Below are positions 52,698-62,370 of a stretch of 64,000 nucleotides of DNA, in pieces. The notes below the pieces were generated by a model. It saw nothing but the letters and a program-made list of their open reading frames with translations. It did not search any database and had not been told where the DNA came from. The first letter of the stretch is position 1. Each line of letters opens with the position of its first letter. Where the stretch lies: the NCBI GenBank assembly GCA_023388495.1, contig JAEWGC010000006.1, positions 1 through 64,000 on the forward strand, read 5' to 3'. Source of the DNA: Bacillota bacterium (lineage in GTDB: Bacteria > Bacillota > Clostridia > Tissierellales > Tissierellaceae). A program made the translations under genes and the position numbers.

Positions 52698-53525
52698 ATG
52701 GAAGAAAGAGATTACCGAGTAGATATGCATATTCACACTACCGCTTCTGATGGAACTTGGACAATTGAAGAATTGCTAGAACTTATTATAGAAAACAATA
52801 TAAAGGTATTTTCAATAACAGATCATGATACTATGGAAAGTAGCATTAAGATGTTAGATAGTATTCCAGACGATATAAATTATGTTATAGGAGCAGAAAT
52901 CTCGTGCACTTATAATAATCAGGAGCACCATATAACTGCTTATGATTTTAATCATAGAGATCCTAAATTAAATGAACTTATCCAGTTTAATCAAAATCAA
53001 AGAAGGGAATTTAATACCAGGATTATTGAATTTGTAAAACAAATAGGTAAGATTGAAGATGTTGAAGACTATTTTTCATATAAATACGATAGTAAAAGAG
53101 GAGGGTGGGAGTCCTTAAACTATTTATTAGATATAAATATAGTTGAAAATATGAATGAATATTTCAAAATTGTAAATTCAAGCAATGAGAAATTATGTTT
53201 TAAAAGTCCTAAGGAAGTAATAAAAATAATTAAAGATGCAGGTGGATATCCATTTTTGGCACATCCTAGTGCTTATACAAAGGGAGATAATCTGCCAATT
53301 GAAATTTTAGAGGAATGGAAAGATTATGGAATTTGTGGTATTGAATGTTTTTCTCCATATTTAAGAAATATGGAGGACGCAGAGTATTATGTAAGGTTTT
53401 GTAATGAAAATAATTTAATGATTTCTGCAGGTTCAGATTGTCATGGTGAATTTAATGATAGGCTTTTGGGCATTCCAAAAGTCAATATTAGTAAGCTTAG
53501 ATTAGATTTTATTAAAAATGTATAG
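52698..53525 (+). CDS. PHP-domain metal-dependent phosphoesterase
   Basis: A 275-residue protein with an AGAGGTGAG site. The PHP metal ligands are visible: YRVDMHIHTTASDGTWTIEE (HxH near 11-13), SITDHDTMES near 45, HITAYDF near 80, FLAHPSAYTKGD near 193 and AGSDCHGEF near 253. It belongs to the TrpH/YciV-type group that hydrolyses phosphate from nucleotides or RNA ends (for example 3',5'-bisphosphates or 5'-end trimming). It is the only clearly intact gene between 50.2 and 55.3 kb and is preceded by the promoter of rlmD-tail repeat copy 3. Confidence 0.85.
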   Translation: MEERDYRVDMHIHTTASDGTWTIEELLELIIENNIKVFSITDHDTMESSIKMLDSIPDDINYVIGAEISCTYNNQEHHITAYDFNHRDPKLNELIQFNQNQRREFNTRIIEFVKQIGKIEDVEDYFSYKYDSKRGGWESLNYLLDINIVENMNEYFKIVNSSNEKLCFKSPKEVIKIIKDAGGYPFLAHPSAYTKGDNLPIEILEEWKDYGICGIECFSPYLRNMEDAEYYVRFCNENNLMISAGSDCHGEFNDRLLGIPKVNISKLRLDFIKNV

Positions 53526-53645
53526 AAATTGCCTGATATATTAAAATAAAGATAAGCCGCATTTTATATTATGTGTCATGGCACTAGATTTATGATCAAC
53601 ATTAATTATTTATGGGAAATATAAGTTCATAGAGTGAAAGATAAT

Positions 53646-53870
53646 ATGAAGAAAACTGCAGTATTATTATACGAAACATGTTGCCTTTTGAAGTTACTGT
53701 GGCATTAGAAATATTATAGATGCCTCTCTTTGGCCTATTTTGCAAAGGAATTAAAGCCAATTAAGTCAGAGGAAGGTATGCTTGTAATTAATATTGTACC
53801 TTTTAGCAATTAAAGATAGAAGAGTATGATTCGCTTTTGATAATATCAAATTGGTTTTACAGATGATGAT
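53646..53870 (+). pseudogene. Relic of a DJ-1/PfpI-family gene
   Basis: ATG 53646 begins MKKTAVLLYETCC, a typical DJ-1/PfpI start. The similarity then shifts frames: FEVTVALEIL, FAKELKPIKSEEGMLVI and LKIEEYDSLLI appear in order in different frames. At least three indels are needed to restore the gene. It is not functional. Confidence 0.6.
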
Positions 53871-54055
53871 GTAAAAATATATGGTGGGTGGAAAGAATCT
53901 GGCGAAGGTACTGCTCCTGAAAAGCATTAAAAAACTAACAATATCATTACATCTGTCACATTTGGTTTTCGTCAGTGGGCTATGGCAACAGGATATGGGT
54001 TAGATATTAAATATTCGCCAAGAAGTTTTGACTTGGAGGTATAGAAAGATTTTAT
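53871..54055 (+). other. Relic coding fragments downstream of the DJ-1 relic
   Basis: Short segments (IGFTDDDVKIYGGWKESGEG, then NNIITSVTFGFRQWAMATGY after a TAA) look like former coding sequence. I cannot assign a family. Confidence 0.4.
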
Positions 54056-54167
54056 TTCATATAAAATAAAATCAGCACTTTTATTCTTTTTTTTATGATA
54101 TGGGATTTATAAATTGTATTCATAATGGTAAAGTAAGTGTCACATGAGGATATTCTGCAAATATAAT

Positions 54168-54923
54168 ATGGAACTAGATACTTTTTTAAAAGATGTTATT
54201 GAATATACACTAGATATCTTTGGGGGGAACTTACACTTGAAGCCCTACAAGAGATAGAATTGGTCTATATTAAAGGTTTTTCATATAATACTGATGGGAG
54301 GACTCATGATGGAGGTAAAAAGATAATCGTAACCTCAAGGCTTTATGATGATCTACCAACATATAAAATCGAAGGGCTAAAAGATAATATTGATCTCAAT
54401 ATGATTGTGAACACAATGTTCCATGAGATGGGATATGTTACGGATTGGGCATCTATGCCAAATTTATATTTAGCGGCAGAGAATATGGATGACGGTAAAG
54501 CAATGGTAACATGAGTGTTTTGGTTAAAGTGCTTAGTTGAAAAAAGAAGCAGTATAGAAGGATTGGTAAATCATAGTGATTATTGTGATGACTATGCAAG
54601 TAGAAAATGGGAGCCATATAAATTTGATATGGGAAATGCTTCTGAGAGCAATTTTTATTACTTAAACAAAGCACTTTCATATTTTATGGCACGTACCACT
54701 GAAATACCAGAACGCAATCGATATATAGATTTGTATGATTAATCCACTATTAAAGGATTATGTGATAGATATTGGAGAAGAGATAATAAATCTTGAAGAC
54801 CAAATACCGTTTGATGATGTCTTAATATTAGACGATTTATATGATATTGCCGATGCGTATTATGGAAAATTTAAAGACAAATTTATGCCAAAATCAAGAA
54901 AGAGAATAGGGCTATGGTTTTAA
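54168..54923 (+). pseudogene. Decayed metallopeptidase-like gene
   Basis: Joined across breaks, the gene reads MELDTFLKDVIEYTLDIFGG, a frameshift in a GGGGGG run (54222-54227), ELTLEALQEIELVYIKGFSY, and then MFHEMGYVTDWASMPNLYLA. An in-frame TGA (54512-54514) is followed by VFWLKCLVEKRSSIEGLVNH. A second frameshift near 54742 leads into MINPLLKDYVIDIGEEI. The HEMGY in place of HEMGH suggests a zinc peptidase (HExxH) whose last ligand is also lost. Four independent lesions make it clearly inactive. Confidence 0.7.
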
Positions 54924-55351
54924 TAAAAATGTGAAATAATAGTATTGTAAATTATGTGTTAAATAATATTTTAATTGTAAATAACAAAGCATTCAAATAA
55001 ATAGTATTTGAAGGTTTTGTTGCTTATAATTCTGATATGAAAAATATCAAATGCTTTAGCAGAATTAGATATAGAATACTAAAAGATTGTGGATAGAATT
55101 GAAGAAATTTACAAAAATACCATTCTGCCAAGGGGGTAATATCATCCTACGACATCTTTATTGTCACCTCAAGGCATGTGGAGTGTGTGACCTTATTGGT
55201 GAAAGAATAGTGGATAATAAAAATTGAATATAGTTGAAGAATTGCTTGCCGTTTAGTGACAGGGTAAGTTATTCGTAAAAAATATTACTAACTTGACGTG
55301 GTATTGTCATATTATCTATGATAGAATAAATTAAAAACGGGGGAAAATAAA
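54924..55351. other. Relic DNA and promoter region of the following gene
   Basis: No intact gene. A relic frame around 55114-55212 reads KYHSAKGVISSYDIFIVTSR. The 18-mer GCCAAGGGGGTAATATCA (55127-55144) recurs at 62136-62153. A TTGACG (55293) with TATGAT 18 bp later may be the promoter of the next gene. Confidence 0.45.
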
Positions 55352-55933
55352 ATGGCAAGGATTTATGGAATAAAAAAAGGATTAGCCCAAAATAATGTTG
55401 ATGACAAAACCACTAAAGAAATAATAGGCAATGGCAACCTCGTCAATGTGATTGAGCGGATGGAAAGCACACTGGACTCAGATACCCTGCATCAGATTTT
55501 GGATTCGAGCGCATGTACCGGCGGCAAGGAATTTCTAAAACGGTGTGAAAAAATCGGCAAGGAAATCGGGGATAAAACATTGAGTGAAAGGATAGCACAT
55601 GTCAACAGCATATCTTCCGACTCCGAAAAAATCATCCTCAACGCTGACAACACATTATCAGTAAAATGGTCTTTTGATAACAATGGGAAATATAAATGCG
55701 TCTGCTCTGCCGCAGTTATAACAGGCGTAAGGGTTTCAGAGCTTGCTTTGGAAAATAACAACGCTGGGGATTGCGTCATGCCGCTGTCGTATTGTTACTG
55801 TTGTGCCGGGTCAGGCCGTCGCCACTTACAGTTACAGCTTGGTATTGAACTGAAAACAAAAGAAGTAATTTCTTCACCGATAAATAGCAAAGGTGAAAGG
55901 CCATGCGAATTTATTTTTGAAATTGTGGGTTAG
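55352..55933 (+). CDS. Cysteine-containing conserved hypothetical protein, recently acquired
   Basis: A 193-residue protein with a GGGGGAAA site. Visible features: a glycine/cysteine segment SSACTGGKEFLKRCEKIG near residues 52-70 and the cysteine cluster SYCYCCAGSGRRH near 145-157, which could bind metal. No membrane segment or signal peptide is seen. The family looks like the uncharacterised DUF6144 group (from memory, unsure). Its DNA is clearly richer in G and C than the surrounding AT-rich relics, so it was probably transferred from another genome. A truncated companion gene follows after four bases. Confidence 0.6.
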   Translation: MARIYGIKKGLAQNNVDDKTTKEIIGNGNLVNVIERMESTLDSDTLHQILDSSACTGGKEFLKRCEKIGKEIGDKTLSERIAHVNSISSDSEKIILNADNTLSVKWSFDNNGKYKCVCSAAVITGVRVSELALENNNAGDCVMPLSYCYCCAGSGRRHLQLQLGIELKTKEVISSPINSKGERPCEFIFEIVG

Positions 55934-55937
55934 CCCT

Positions 55938-56099
55938 ATGTTTGAAAACGTTGCAAGCGAAGAAAATATACCAAACGGTGTTATTGCCTTCAGGGATTTT
56001 ATATACTTATTTTGTGACCGCTTAATCTCAGATGGACACTTATATGCCAAGCCACAAAAAACGAAGAACCAGATAGACTATCCGTTTTTACTTGGTTAA
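55938..56099 (+). pseudogene. 5' fragment of a gene cut after about 53 codons
   Basis: ATG 55938 opens MFENVASEENIPNGVIAFRD and ends abruptly at FLLG with a TAA, in GC-richer DNA continuous with the preceding gene. The short length and abrupt end suggest a 3' truncation at the island border. The family is not identified. Confidence 0.5.
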
Positions 56100-56179
56100 A
56101 AATAATCTTATTAACAATAATATTGACTAATAAAGGCTAGTGAGAAAATAGTTGGTGAGTTAGAGTAGTTATTGTAGAT

Positions 56180-56207
56180 AATCCCTCAAACTTAAGTTTG
56201 AGGGATT
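56180..56207. terminator. Perfect palindromic terminator at the island's right border
   Basis: AATCCCTCAAACTT / AAGTTTGAGGGATT, 28-bp perfect palindrome between convergent genes. Confidence 0.8.
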
Positions 56208-56224
56208 ATAATATAAAGGTTTTA

Positions 56225-57613
56225 CTAAGATTCATCAGTAAGGCTTTTTTTACGCCAATTACCCTTTTTATAGAAAATTGTAGTTATAATTGCCCCAGCT
56301 GTCCAGGAAACTAACAGAGAAATAAAAGTTGATTCTGGTCTTCCAGTAGGATATGCATCGCTTCGTGTGAAATAAGCAATACCATAAGCCACAGGTACCC
56401 GGAGAACAACTGTAGTAATAAGTGAAATCCACATAGGTGTAACTGTATCTCCTGCACCACGCATAACTCCAGATAGACACTGTGTTACAGCCATTGCAAT
56501 ATAACCTAATGCAAGGATTCTCATCATATGCATACTTAAATCTACCAGTTCTTTAGTATCCGTAAATATTCCCATTAGATATCTTCCGAAAACCAAAATT
56601 AAAATCGTTATGGTAGTTGAAATTCCAACAGAGATAAGAGTGCCATCCTTAGCTCCCTTTTCTACTCTATCTATTCTTTTAGCCCCTACATTTTGGCCCG
56701 CATAGGTTGTCATTGCACTTCCAAAAGAGAAATTTGGCATCATGGCAAAGCCATCTACACGCATAATAATAACATTACAAGCTATAACCATCTCTCCAAA
56801 GCTGTTAGTTAAAGACTGTACAACAATCATTGCAAGAGAGAATATGGCCTGAGTTAATCCAGAAGGCAACCCAAGCTTGATAAGTCTATAGGAATATTCT
56901 TTATCTAACCTTAGCATCTTCCAGCTCAGATTGAAGCTATCATTCATTTTTAATAGTTTAAGAACACAAAGTATTGCTGATATTGTTTGTGCTATAACAG
57001 TTGCTAATGCAACACCTGGGACTCCCATATTAAATCTAGCGACAAATAAAATATCAAGGACCACATTTAAAACTGTGGAAATAAGTAAAAACACAAGTGC
57101 TGATAAGGAATCCCCAAGACCTCGAAGAACACCAGCTAGAATATTATAATAAGCAAGCCCTCCAATACCAATAAAATAAATGATGAGGTAACTTGCACAC
57201 CAATCTATAATAGAACTTGGCGTATTAAGAAGAGAAAGTAATGGGCGAGTAACCATAGGTCCAATAATCATAATGATTACTGATGAAATTAGAGTCAATG
57301 TTATACATATACCAATAGTACGAGAAAGTTTTTCTCTGTCCTTAGCTCCAAAGTATTGGGATACCATTATACCAGCACCTACAGCAATTCCCACAAATAG
57401 TACAAGCAAGAGATTTAATATGGGAGATGCACTACCAACGGCTGCAAGGGCGTTATCACCTATATATTTACCAACTATAATAGAGTCAGCAGTATTATAA
57501 AATTGTTGAGCAATATTACCGATTAACATAGGTATTGCAAACTCAACAATTCTTTTCCAAGGAGTACCTTCAGTTAAGTCTTTGGGAGCAAATAGCTCTT
57601 TAAATTTTATCAT
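56225..57613 (-). CDS. MATE-family multidrug efflux transporter
   Basis: A 462-residue membrane protein with 12 predicted helices in two halves, site AGGAGGTAG. It starts with a cytoplasmic segment, then WKRIVEFAIPMLIGNIAQQF (first helix near 20). The sequence NTADSIIVGKYIGDNALAAVG near residue 41 is the DinF/NorM-type signature, and PSGLTQAIFSLAMIV near 247 starts the second half. It should export drugs or cations coupled to Na+ or H+. It is a single-gene unit convergent with the mobile island. Confidence 0.9.
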   Translation of the reverse strand: MIKFKELFAPKDLTEGTPWKRIVEFAIPMLIGNIAQQFYNTADSIIVGKYIGDNALAAVGSASPILNLLLVLFVGIAVGAGIMVSQYFGAKDREKLSRTIGICITLTLISSVIIMIIGPMVTRPLLSLLNTPSSIIDWCASYLIIYFIGIGGLAYYNILAGVLRGLGDSLSALVFLLISTVLNVVLDILFVARFNMGVPGVALATVIAQTISAILCVLKLLKMNDSFNLSWKMLRLDKEYSYRLIKLGLPSGLTQAIFSLAMIVVQSLTNSFGEMVIACNVIIMRVDGFAMMPNFSFGSAMTTYAGQNVGAKRIDRVEKGAKDGTLISVGISTTITILILVFGRYLMGIFTDTKELVDLSMHMMRILALGYIAMAVTQCLSGVMRGAGDTVTPMWISLITTVVLRVPVAYGIAYFTRSDAYPTGRPESTFISLLVSWTAGAIITTIFYKKGNWRKKSLTDES

Positions 57614-57884
57614 ATATCTACCTCCTAATTAATTTAACAATAATGAAATGTACCTATACATTTTACCCTTTAATAGAAAAGTAAGCAATGTCTAAATTCA
57701 GAGATGAGCCTTATAATAGTTTATAAAGATATATATATATTGGCATTCACTTCTAGTAAAATGATAAAAAGATAAAGAATCAAATGTAAAGATTTTTTTA
57801 CAATAAGATAGGCTCATATTAAGTAATAAATTCCCCCTATTATTTTATAGAAGTATTTGATATATTAAATATGAGGTGACGAGG

Positions 57885-59276
57885 ATGAAAGTAATGATAG
57901 TAGGTGCCGGTAAGCTAGGTTATAAACTGGCTGAATCTATGGTACTAGAAGATATAGATGTTACAGTAATAGACTACAATCCAAAGGTAATTGATTTTGT
58001 AAATGAGCATTTAGATGTCTTAACTGTCTTAGGAAATGGTATAGATATAAATATACTTAGAGAATTAAACATAAACCAATACAATTTATTAGTGGCATCA
58101 ACGGATAGTGATGAAACCAATACTCTTATTTGCTCTCTAGCAAAGAAACTAGGCTGTGAAAGAACTATAGCACGTATTAGAAATCCTGAGTATATGGAAC
58201 AGCTAGATTTTATAAAGGTAGAATTGGGAATTGACCACATAGTAAATCCCGACTTAGCAACGGCTCAAGCCATTGAAAAATATTTGTTAAAGAACTATAG
58301 TTTCTATTCGGGAGAGTTTGCCAGTGGAAAAGTCCAGATGATTGATTTTAATATTGAGCATATGGAAGAATTTGTAGGCAAGAAAATAATGGAATTAGAA
58401 GATTTTGATAGATTGCTTATTACAGCCATATCTAGAGACGGAGATATAATAATTCCAGGCGGTTCTACAGAACTATTAGCTAATGATATAATTCATGTCA
58501 TAGGTAAGAGTGAGGATATAAGCAATTTAAACAATAGATTTACTCAGGATATAACTAGAAAAGGGATAGAAAGAGTAATGATTCTTGGTGGTAGCAATAT
58601 TGGATTTTATCTTGCAGATAAGCTATCAAGGGCAAATATATCAGTTACATTAATAGAAAAGGACAAAGAAAGATGTCAAGAGCTATCAGAAATACTTAAT
58701 AATGTCCTTATAATTCATGGAGATGGTACAGATATACATCTATTAGAGGAAGAACGATTGAATTCAATGGATGCATTTGTTGGTGTAACAGGTTACGATG
58801 AGGAAAATTTACTTATGGCTCTTATGGCTAAGCAATCTGGAGTTACAAAGACAATTTCAAAGCTTAGTAGACAAAATTATACAAAAATAATTGATAGACT
58901 TGGAATAGATGCAGCTCTAAATCCTATTGTAATTACAGCAAGTAATATACTAAAATTTATCCGTGGTGGAAAGATCGTGTCAGTTTCTCTATTAATAGGT
59001 GGAGATGGAGAAGTTACGGAAATAATTGTAGGAAAAGATTTACCCATAGTTGGGAAGACATTAGAAGAATTAAAACTGCCTAAAGGCATAATAATTGGTG
59101 CCATAGTCCATAATGGAAAGGTTATAATTCCTAACGGAAAATCGGTAATAAATGCAAATGATAGAATAGTGGTATTTTGCCTAACAGAGGACTTACCAAC
59201 CTTAAAGATGTTCTTTAAGTCAAATAAGGGAGGGGTACTAAGTGAATTATGGAATCGTGCTAAAGGTATTAGGTAG
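57885..59276 (+). CDS. trkA: Trk system potassium uptake regulatory protein TrkA
   Basis: A 463-residue protein. ATG 57885 is chosen, with GAGGTG six bases upstream; the GTG nine bases earlier overlaps that site. It has two RCK modules, each with an N-terminal NAD-binding Rossmann fold and a C-terminal TrkA_C domain. GAGKLGYKLAESM is near residue 7, and GGSNIGFYLADKLSRANISV near 233 is the second dinucleotide loop. DLATAQAIEKYL near 125 lies in the linker. It controls the channel TrkH encoded directly downstream (35 bp overlap), gating K+ uptake in response to nucleotides. Confidence 0.92.
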   Translation: MKVMIVGAGKLGYKLAESMVLEDIDVTVIDYNPKVIDFVNEHLDVLTVLGNGIDINILRELNINQYNLLVASTDSDETNTLICSLAKKLGCERTIARIRNPEYMEQLDFIKVELGIDHIVNPDLATAQAIEKYLLKNYSFYSGEFASGKVQMIDFNIEHMEEFVGKKIMELEDFDRLLITAISRDGDIIIPGGSTELLANDIIHVIGKSEDISNLNNRFTQDITRKGIERVMILGGSNIGFYLADKLSRANISVTLIEKDKERCQELSEILNNVLIIHGDGTDIHLLEEERLNSMDAFVGVTGYDEENLLMALMAKQSGVTKTISKLSRQNYTKIIDRLGIDAALNPIVITASNILKFIRGGKIVSVSLLIGGDGEVTEIIVGKDLPIVGKTLEELKLPKGIIIGAIVHNGKVIIPNGKSVINANDRIVVFCLTEDLPTLKMFFKSNKGGVLSELWNRAKGIR

Positions 59277-60690
59277 TATATTAATCTTAGAGTCTATACT
59301 AATGACTCCATCTTTATTTATATCACTATATACAGATCAATCAGATAAGTTAGCTTTTCTAATAACTATCTTAATAACAGGCATGATTGGTTTTATATTG
59401 ACTAGAAAGAGAAGTCGAAATAGACATATAAATGCAAAGGAAGGTTTAGTAATTGTGGCATTGGGATGGATTTTTATATCTCTTTTAGGTGCTCTTCCTT
59501 TGTATATATCAGGTAGCACCTCTACATACATAGATGCATTTTTTGAAATAGTATCTGGATTTACAACTACAGGTGCAACAATAATTACAAATGTAGAAAT
59601 ATTACCTATGGGAATCCTTTTTTGGCGTTCATTTACTCATTGGATAGGTGGTATGGGAATCTTAGTTTTTACCTTGGCATTATTACCTGCCCTTGGAATA
59701 GGCGGTTTTCAAATATTTAAAGCAGAAAGTCCAGGGCCTATTGCAGGGAAAATTGCACCAAGAATAAAGGATACGGCTAAAATCCTTTATATAACTTATT
59801 TTGCCATTACTGTAATTCAGGTTATATTATTGAAGCTTGGAGGAATGTCTTTATTTGACTCCTTAGTTTATACATTTGGAACTGTAGGTACTGGAGGATT
59901 TGCTACTAAAAATGCCAGTGTAGGTGCATACAACAGTACCTATATTCATCTCGTAATAGGAAGCTTTATGGTATTATCTGGGGTTAACTTTTCCTTATAT
60001 TATTCTTTATTTAAAGGAAAAATAAAGGATGTATTTAGAGACGAGGAACTAAGACTTTATTTTGCAATTATTTTTATAGCAGTAGTTGCAATTGCTATAA
60101 ATCTATTTAAAACTACCTACTCTAACATGGGATTAGCCTTTAGAGATTCTTTTTTTCAGGTAGGATCTATTATGACAACGACTGGATACTCTACGGCCAA
60201 CTTTGATATCTGGCCCACTTTTAGCAAGGCGATTTTATTGTTGCTTATGTTTATAGGAGCTAGTGCAGGATCTACATCTGGGGGGATGAAGGTAATCAGG
60301 ATACTGGTTATATTAAAACTAGTCAAGCGAGAAATACTAAAGATATTTCATCCTAGAGCAGTTATTCCCGTTAAACTTAATGACAAGATTTTACCCAATG
60401 AAACCATAGCTGGTATCAATAGTTTTACAGGGTTATATATGATAATATTTGTTTTATCTACGATTTTAATATCATTGGAAGGTGTAAATTTAGAATCTGC
60501 TGCTAGCTCTGTAGCCGCAACCCTAGGAAATATAGGTCCAGGGTTAGGATTTGTAGGTCCGACAAACACATTTAATGGATATAGTCAAGCTGCAAAGGCA
60601 TTTTTTTCATTACTTATGTTATTAGGCAGGCTTGAGTTATTTACTATAATAGCATTATTTGCACCAAAGAATTGGAGGCGAGAAGTATAG
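59242..60690 (+). CDS. trkH: Potassium uptake channel TrkH
   Basis: A 482-residue membrane protein starting at GTG 59242 with GGGAGGGG, inside the end of trkA. It has about ten helices and four P-loop repeats. The selectivity-filter segments are SGFTTTGATI near 111, VGTGGFATKN near 217, TTGYSTANFD near 315 and the last near TLGNIGPGLGFVG near 430. The overlap with trkA ensures a balanced complex. K+ passes through the pore driven by the membrane potential, often with Na+ or H+. The methyltransferase gene follows in an overlapping frame. Confidence 0.92.
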   Translation: MNYGIVLKVLGSILILESILMTPSLFISLYTDQSDKLAFLITILITGMIGFILTRKRSRNRHINAKEGLVIVALGWIFISLLGALPLYISGSTSTYIDAFFEIVSGFTTTGATIITNVEILPMGILFWRSFTHWIGGMGILVFTLALLPALGIGGFQIFKAESPGPIAGKIAPRIKDTAKILYITYFAITVIQVILLKLGGMSLFDSLVYTFGTVGTGGFATKNASVGAYNSTYIHLVIGSFMVLSGVNFSLYYSLFKGKIKDVFRDEELRLYFAIIFIAVVAIAINLFKTTYSNMGLAFRDSFFQVGSIMTTTGYSTANFDIWPTFSKAILLLLMFIGASAGSTSGGMKVIRILVILKLVKREILKIFHPRAVIPVKLNDKILPNETIAGINSFTGLYMIIFVLSTILISLEGVNLESAASSVAATLGNIGPGLGFVGPTNTFNGYSQAAKAFFSLLMLLGRLELFTIIALFAPKNWRREV

Positions 60691-61847
60691 AAGAAAAATA
60701 TAGAGTAAAGCCACCCTGTCCATACTATGACAAGTGCGGGGGCTGTCAAATACAACATATGTCCTACGAAGGGCAAAGTAAGTACAAGCAAGCTAAGGTT
60801 GAGGAATTGTTGGGTTCTTTTTGTAAGGTAAATGATATTTTAACTATGGAAGACCCCTACTACTATAGGAATAAGGTCCATTCAACATTCTCTTACAATA
60901 AAAAAGGAGAAATCATAGCAGGAATTTACAGGGAAAATACACATTCCGTAATAAATATAGATAAGTGTATGATTCAAGATAGTAAGGCAGACGAGATTAT
61001 AGCAACTATCAAAGGTTTTATGAAGTCATTTAAAATGAGGCCCTATGATGAGGATACAGGTCAGGGTTTCTTAAGGCATGTCCTTATAAAGCGTGGATTT
61101 TCTACAGGTCAAGTAATGGTAGTATTAGTAGTATCATCAAAGATATTTCCGGGGAAAAACAATTATATAAAAGCCTTAGTAAAAAAACATCCAGAGATAT
61201 CAACAATTATAATGAATATCAACAATCGTAAGACATCTGTAGTACTTGGTAATGAGGAGATTGTACTATATGGGAAAGGATATATAGAGGATATTCTTTG
61301 TGGGGTAAAGTTTCAGATTTCAGCTAAGTCCTTTTATCAGGTAAATCCAATTCAGACAGAGGTATTATATAATAAAGCTATTGAAATGGCTAAGCTAAAA
61401 GGAAATGAAACAGTTATAGATGCATATTGTGGAATTGGTACCATAGGGTTAATAGTCAGTAGCAAGGTTAAAGACATAATTGGTGTAGAAGTAAATAAGG
61501 ATGCTGTAAAAGATGCAATAAAAAATGCAAAGCAGAATAATATTAAAAACGCGTATTTTTACAATGATGATGCAGGAGATTTTATGGTAAAACTAGCAAA
61601 TGAAAATAAAAAGATAGACTTGGTAATAATGGATCCACCAAGATCAGGAAGTGATGAGAAGTTCCTATCATCATTGGTTAAACTATCACCAGAAAAAGTA
61701 GTATATATATCTTGCAATCCAGAAACCCAGGAAAGGGATTTAAGATATTTAGTGAAAAAAGGATATAAGGTAAGAGAAATTCAACCAGTGGATATGTTTC
61801 CACAGACAAATCATGTTGAGACTGTTGTGTTGATAGAAAAACAATAA
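60672..61847 (+). CDS. Second RlmD/TrmA-family RNA (uracil-5-)-methyltransferase without TRAM domain
   Basis: A 391-residue protein if TTG 60672 is used. The iron-sulfur cysteines CPYYDKCGGC lie near residue 15, directly at the N-terminus, so the TRAM domain is missing. The SAM loop DAYCGIGTIG is near 253, the DPPRSGSD motif near 320 and the catalytic cysteine in YISCNPETQ near 347. The start is uncertain: TTG 60672 has no site of its own, while GGAGG (60674-60678) lies eight bases before an AUA codon at 60687. It probably methylates a uridine of rRNA or tRNA. The trkH stop overlaps the start region, so expression may be coupled. Confidence 0.85.
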   Translation: MEARSIEEKYRVKPPCPYYDKCGGCQIQHMSYEGQSKYKQAKVEELLGSFCKVNDILTMEDPYYYRNKVHSTFSYNKKGEIIAGIYRENTHSVINIDKCMIQDSKADEIIATIKGFMKSFKMRPYDEDTGQGFLRHVLIKRGFSTGQVMVVLVVSSKIFPGKNNYIKALVKKHPEISTIIMNINNRKTSVVLGNEEIVLYGKGYIEDILCGVKFQISAKSFYQVNPIQTEVLYNKAIEMAKLKGNETVIDAYCGIGTIGLIVSSKVKDIIGVEVNKDAVKDAIKNAKQNNIKNAYFYNDDAGDFMVKLANENKKIDLVIMDPPRSGSDEKFLSSLVKLSPEKVVYISCNPETQERDLRYLVKKGYKVREIQPVDMFPQTNHVETVVLIEKQ

Positions 61848-61870
61848 AATTTAGAAATATCAATAGTTTA

Positions 61871-61912
61871 AGCCGTTGAGTGTGTAGGTGACATTCAATG
61901 GCTTTCTGTTTG
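61871..61912 (+). terminator. Intrinsic terminator
   Basis: AGCCGTTGAGTGT / ACATTCAATGGCT with G-U pairs, a seven-base loop and TTTCTGTTTG. Confidence 0.7.
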
Positions 61913-62370
61913 TAGGAACATGCCCACTTGATACTTATGAAAAGTTAGAAATTCTTAAAGAAAAGCTAAATGAAATTGATAAAAACGTAGAGTGAAAAGG
62001 TGTTGAAATTAGGGTTATTAAAGAGTTAAGTAAATAACATGAGAATAGTCCCTTATTTGGATTTAGAGAAATGGGAATTACAGATTCAGATGGAGATAAC
62101 TATCTTAGATTAGACTTATTCTTGGATATTAATAAGCCAAGGGGGTAATATCAGCTTATGACGTAATTATTCTGTTCTAAGGGTATGTAGAGAAGGTTTT
62201 AACTAAATATATAGATGTATTTTGGTCTTCTAGACTTCGATTTTAGAGGAATTTTTATTAGTATGTATATCCCCATGTATTATAAGATATTCAATATTTA
62301 GCTTAATTTTATAAATGTTGATAAAATATAGTAAGTTTTGATATACAATATAATCAGGAGGTGTATCATA
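61913..62370. other. Relic coding DNA upstream of the two-component system
   Basis: Frames such as CPLDTYEKLEILKEKLNEID and FGFREMGITDSDGDNYLRLD are interrupted by stops and shifts, so a gene has decayed here. The 18-mer at 62136-62153 is shared with the relic at 55127. The response regulator's ribosome site AGGAGGTG (62356-62363) lies at the end. Confidence 0.5.

Noticed and set aside
54512..54514. TGA read as selenocysteine in the peptidase-like gene
   Set aside because: No Cys/Sec-type motif at this place, no SECIS-like hairpin, and the gene has several other lesions.
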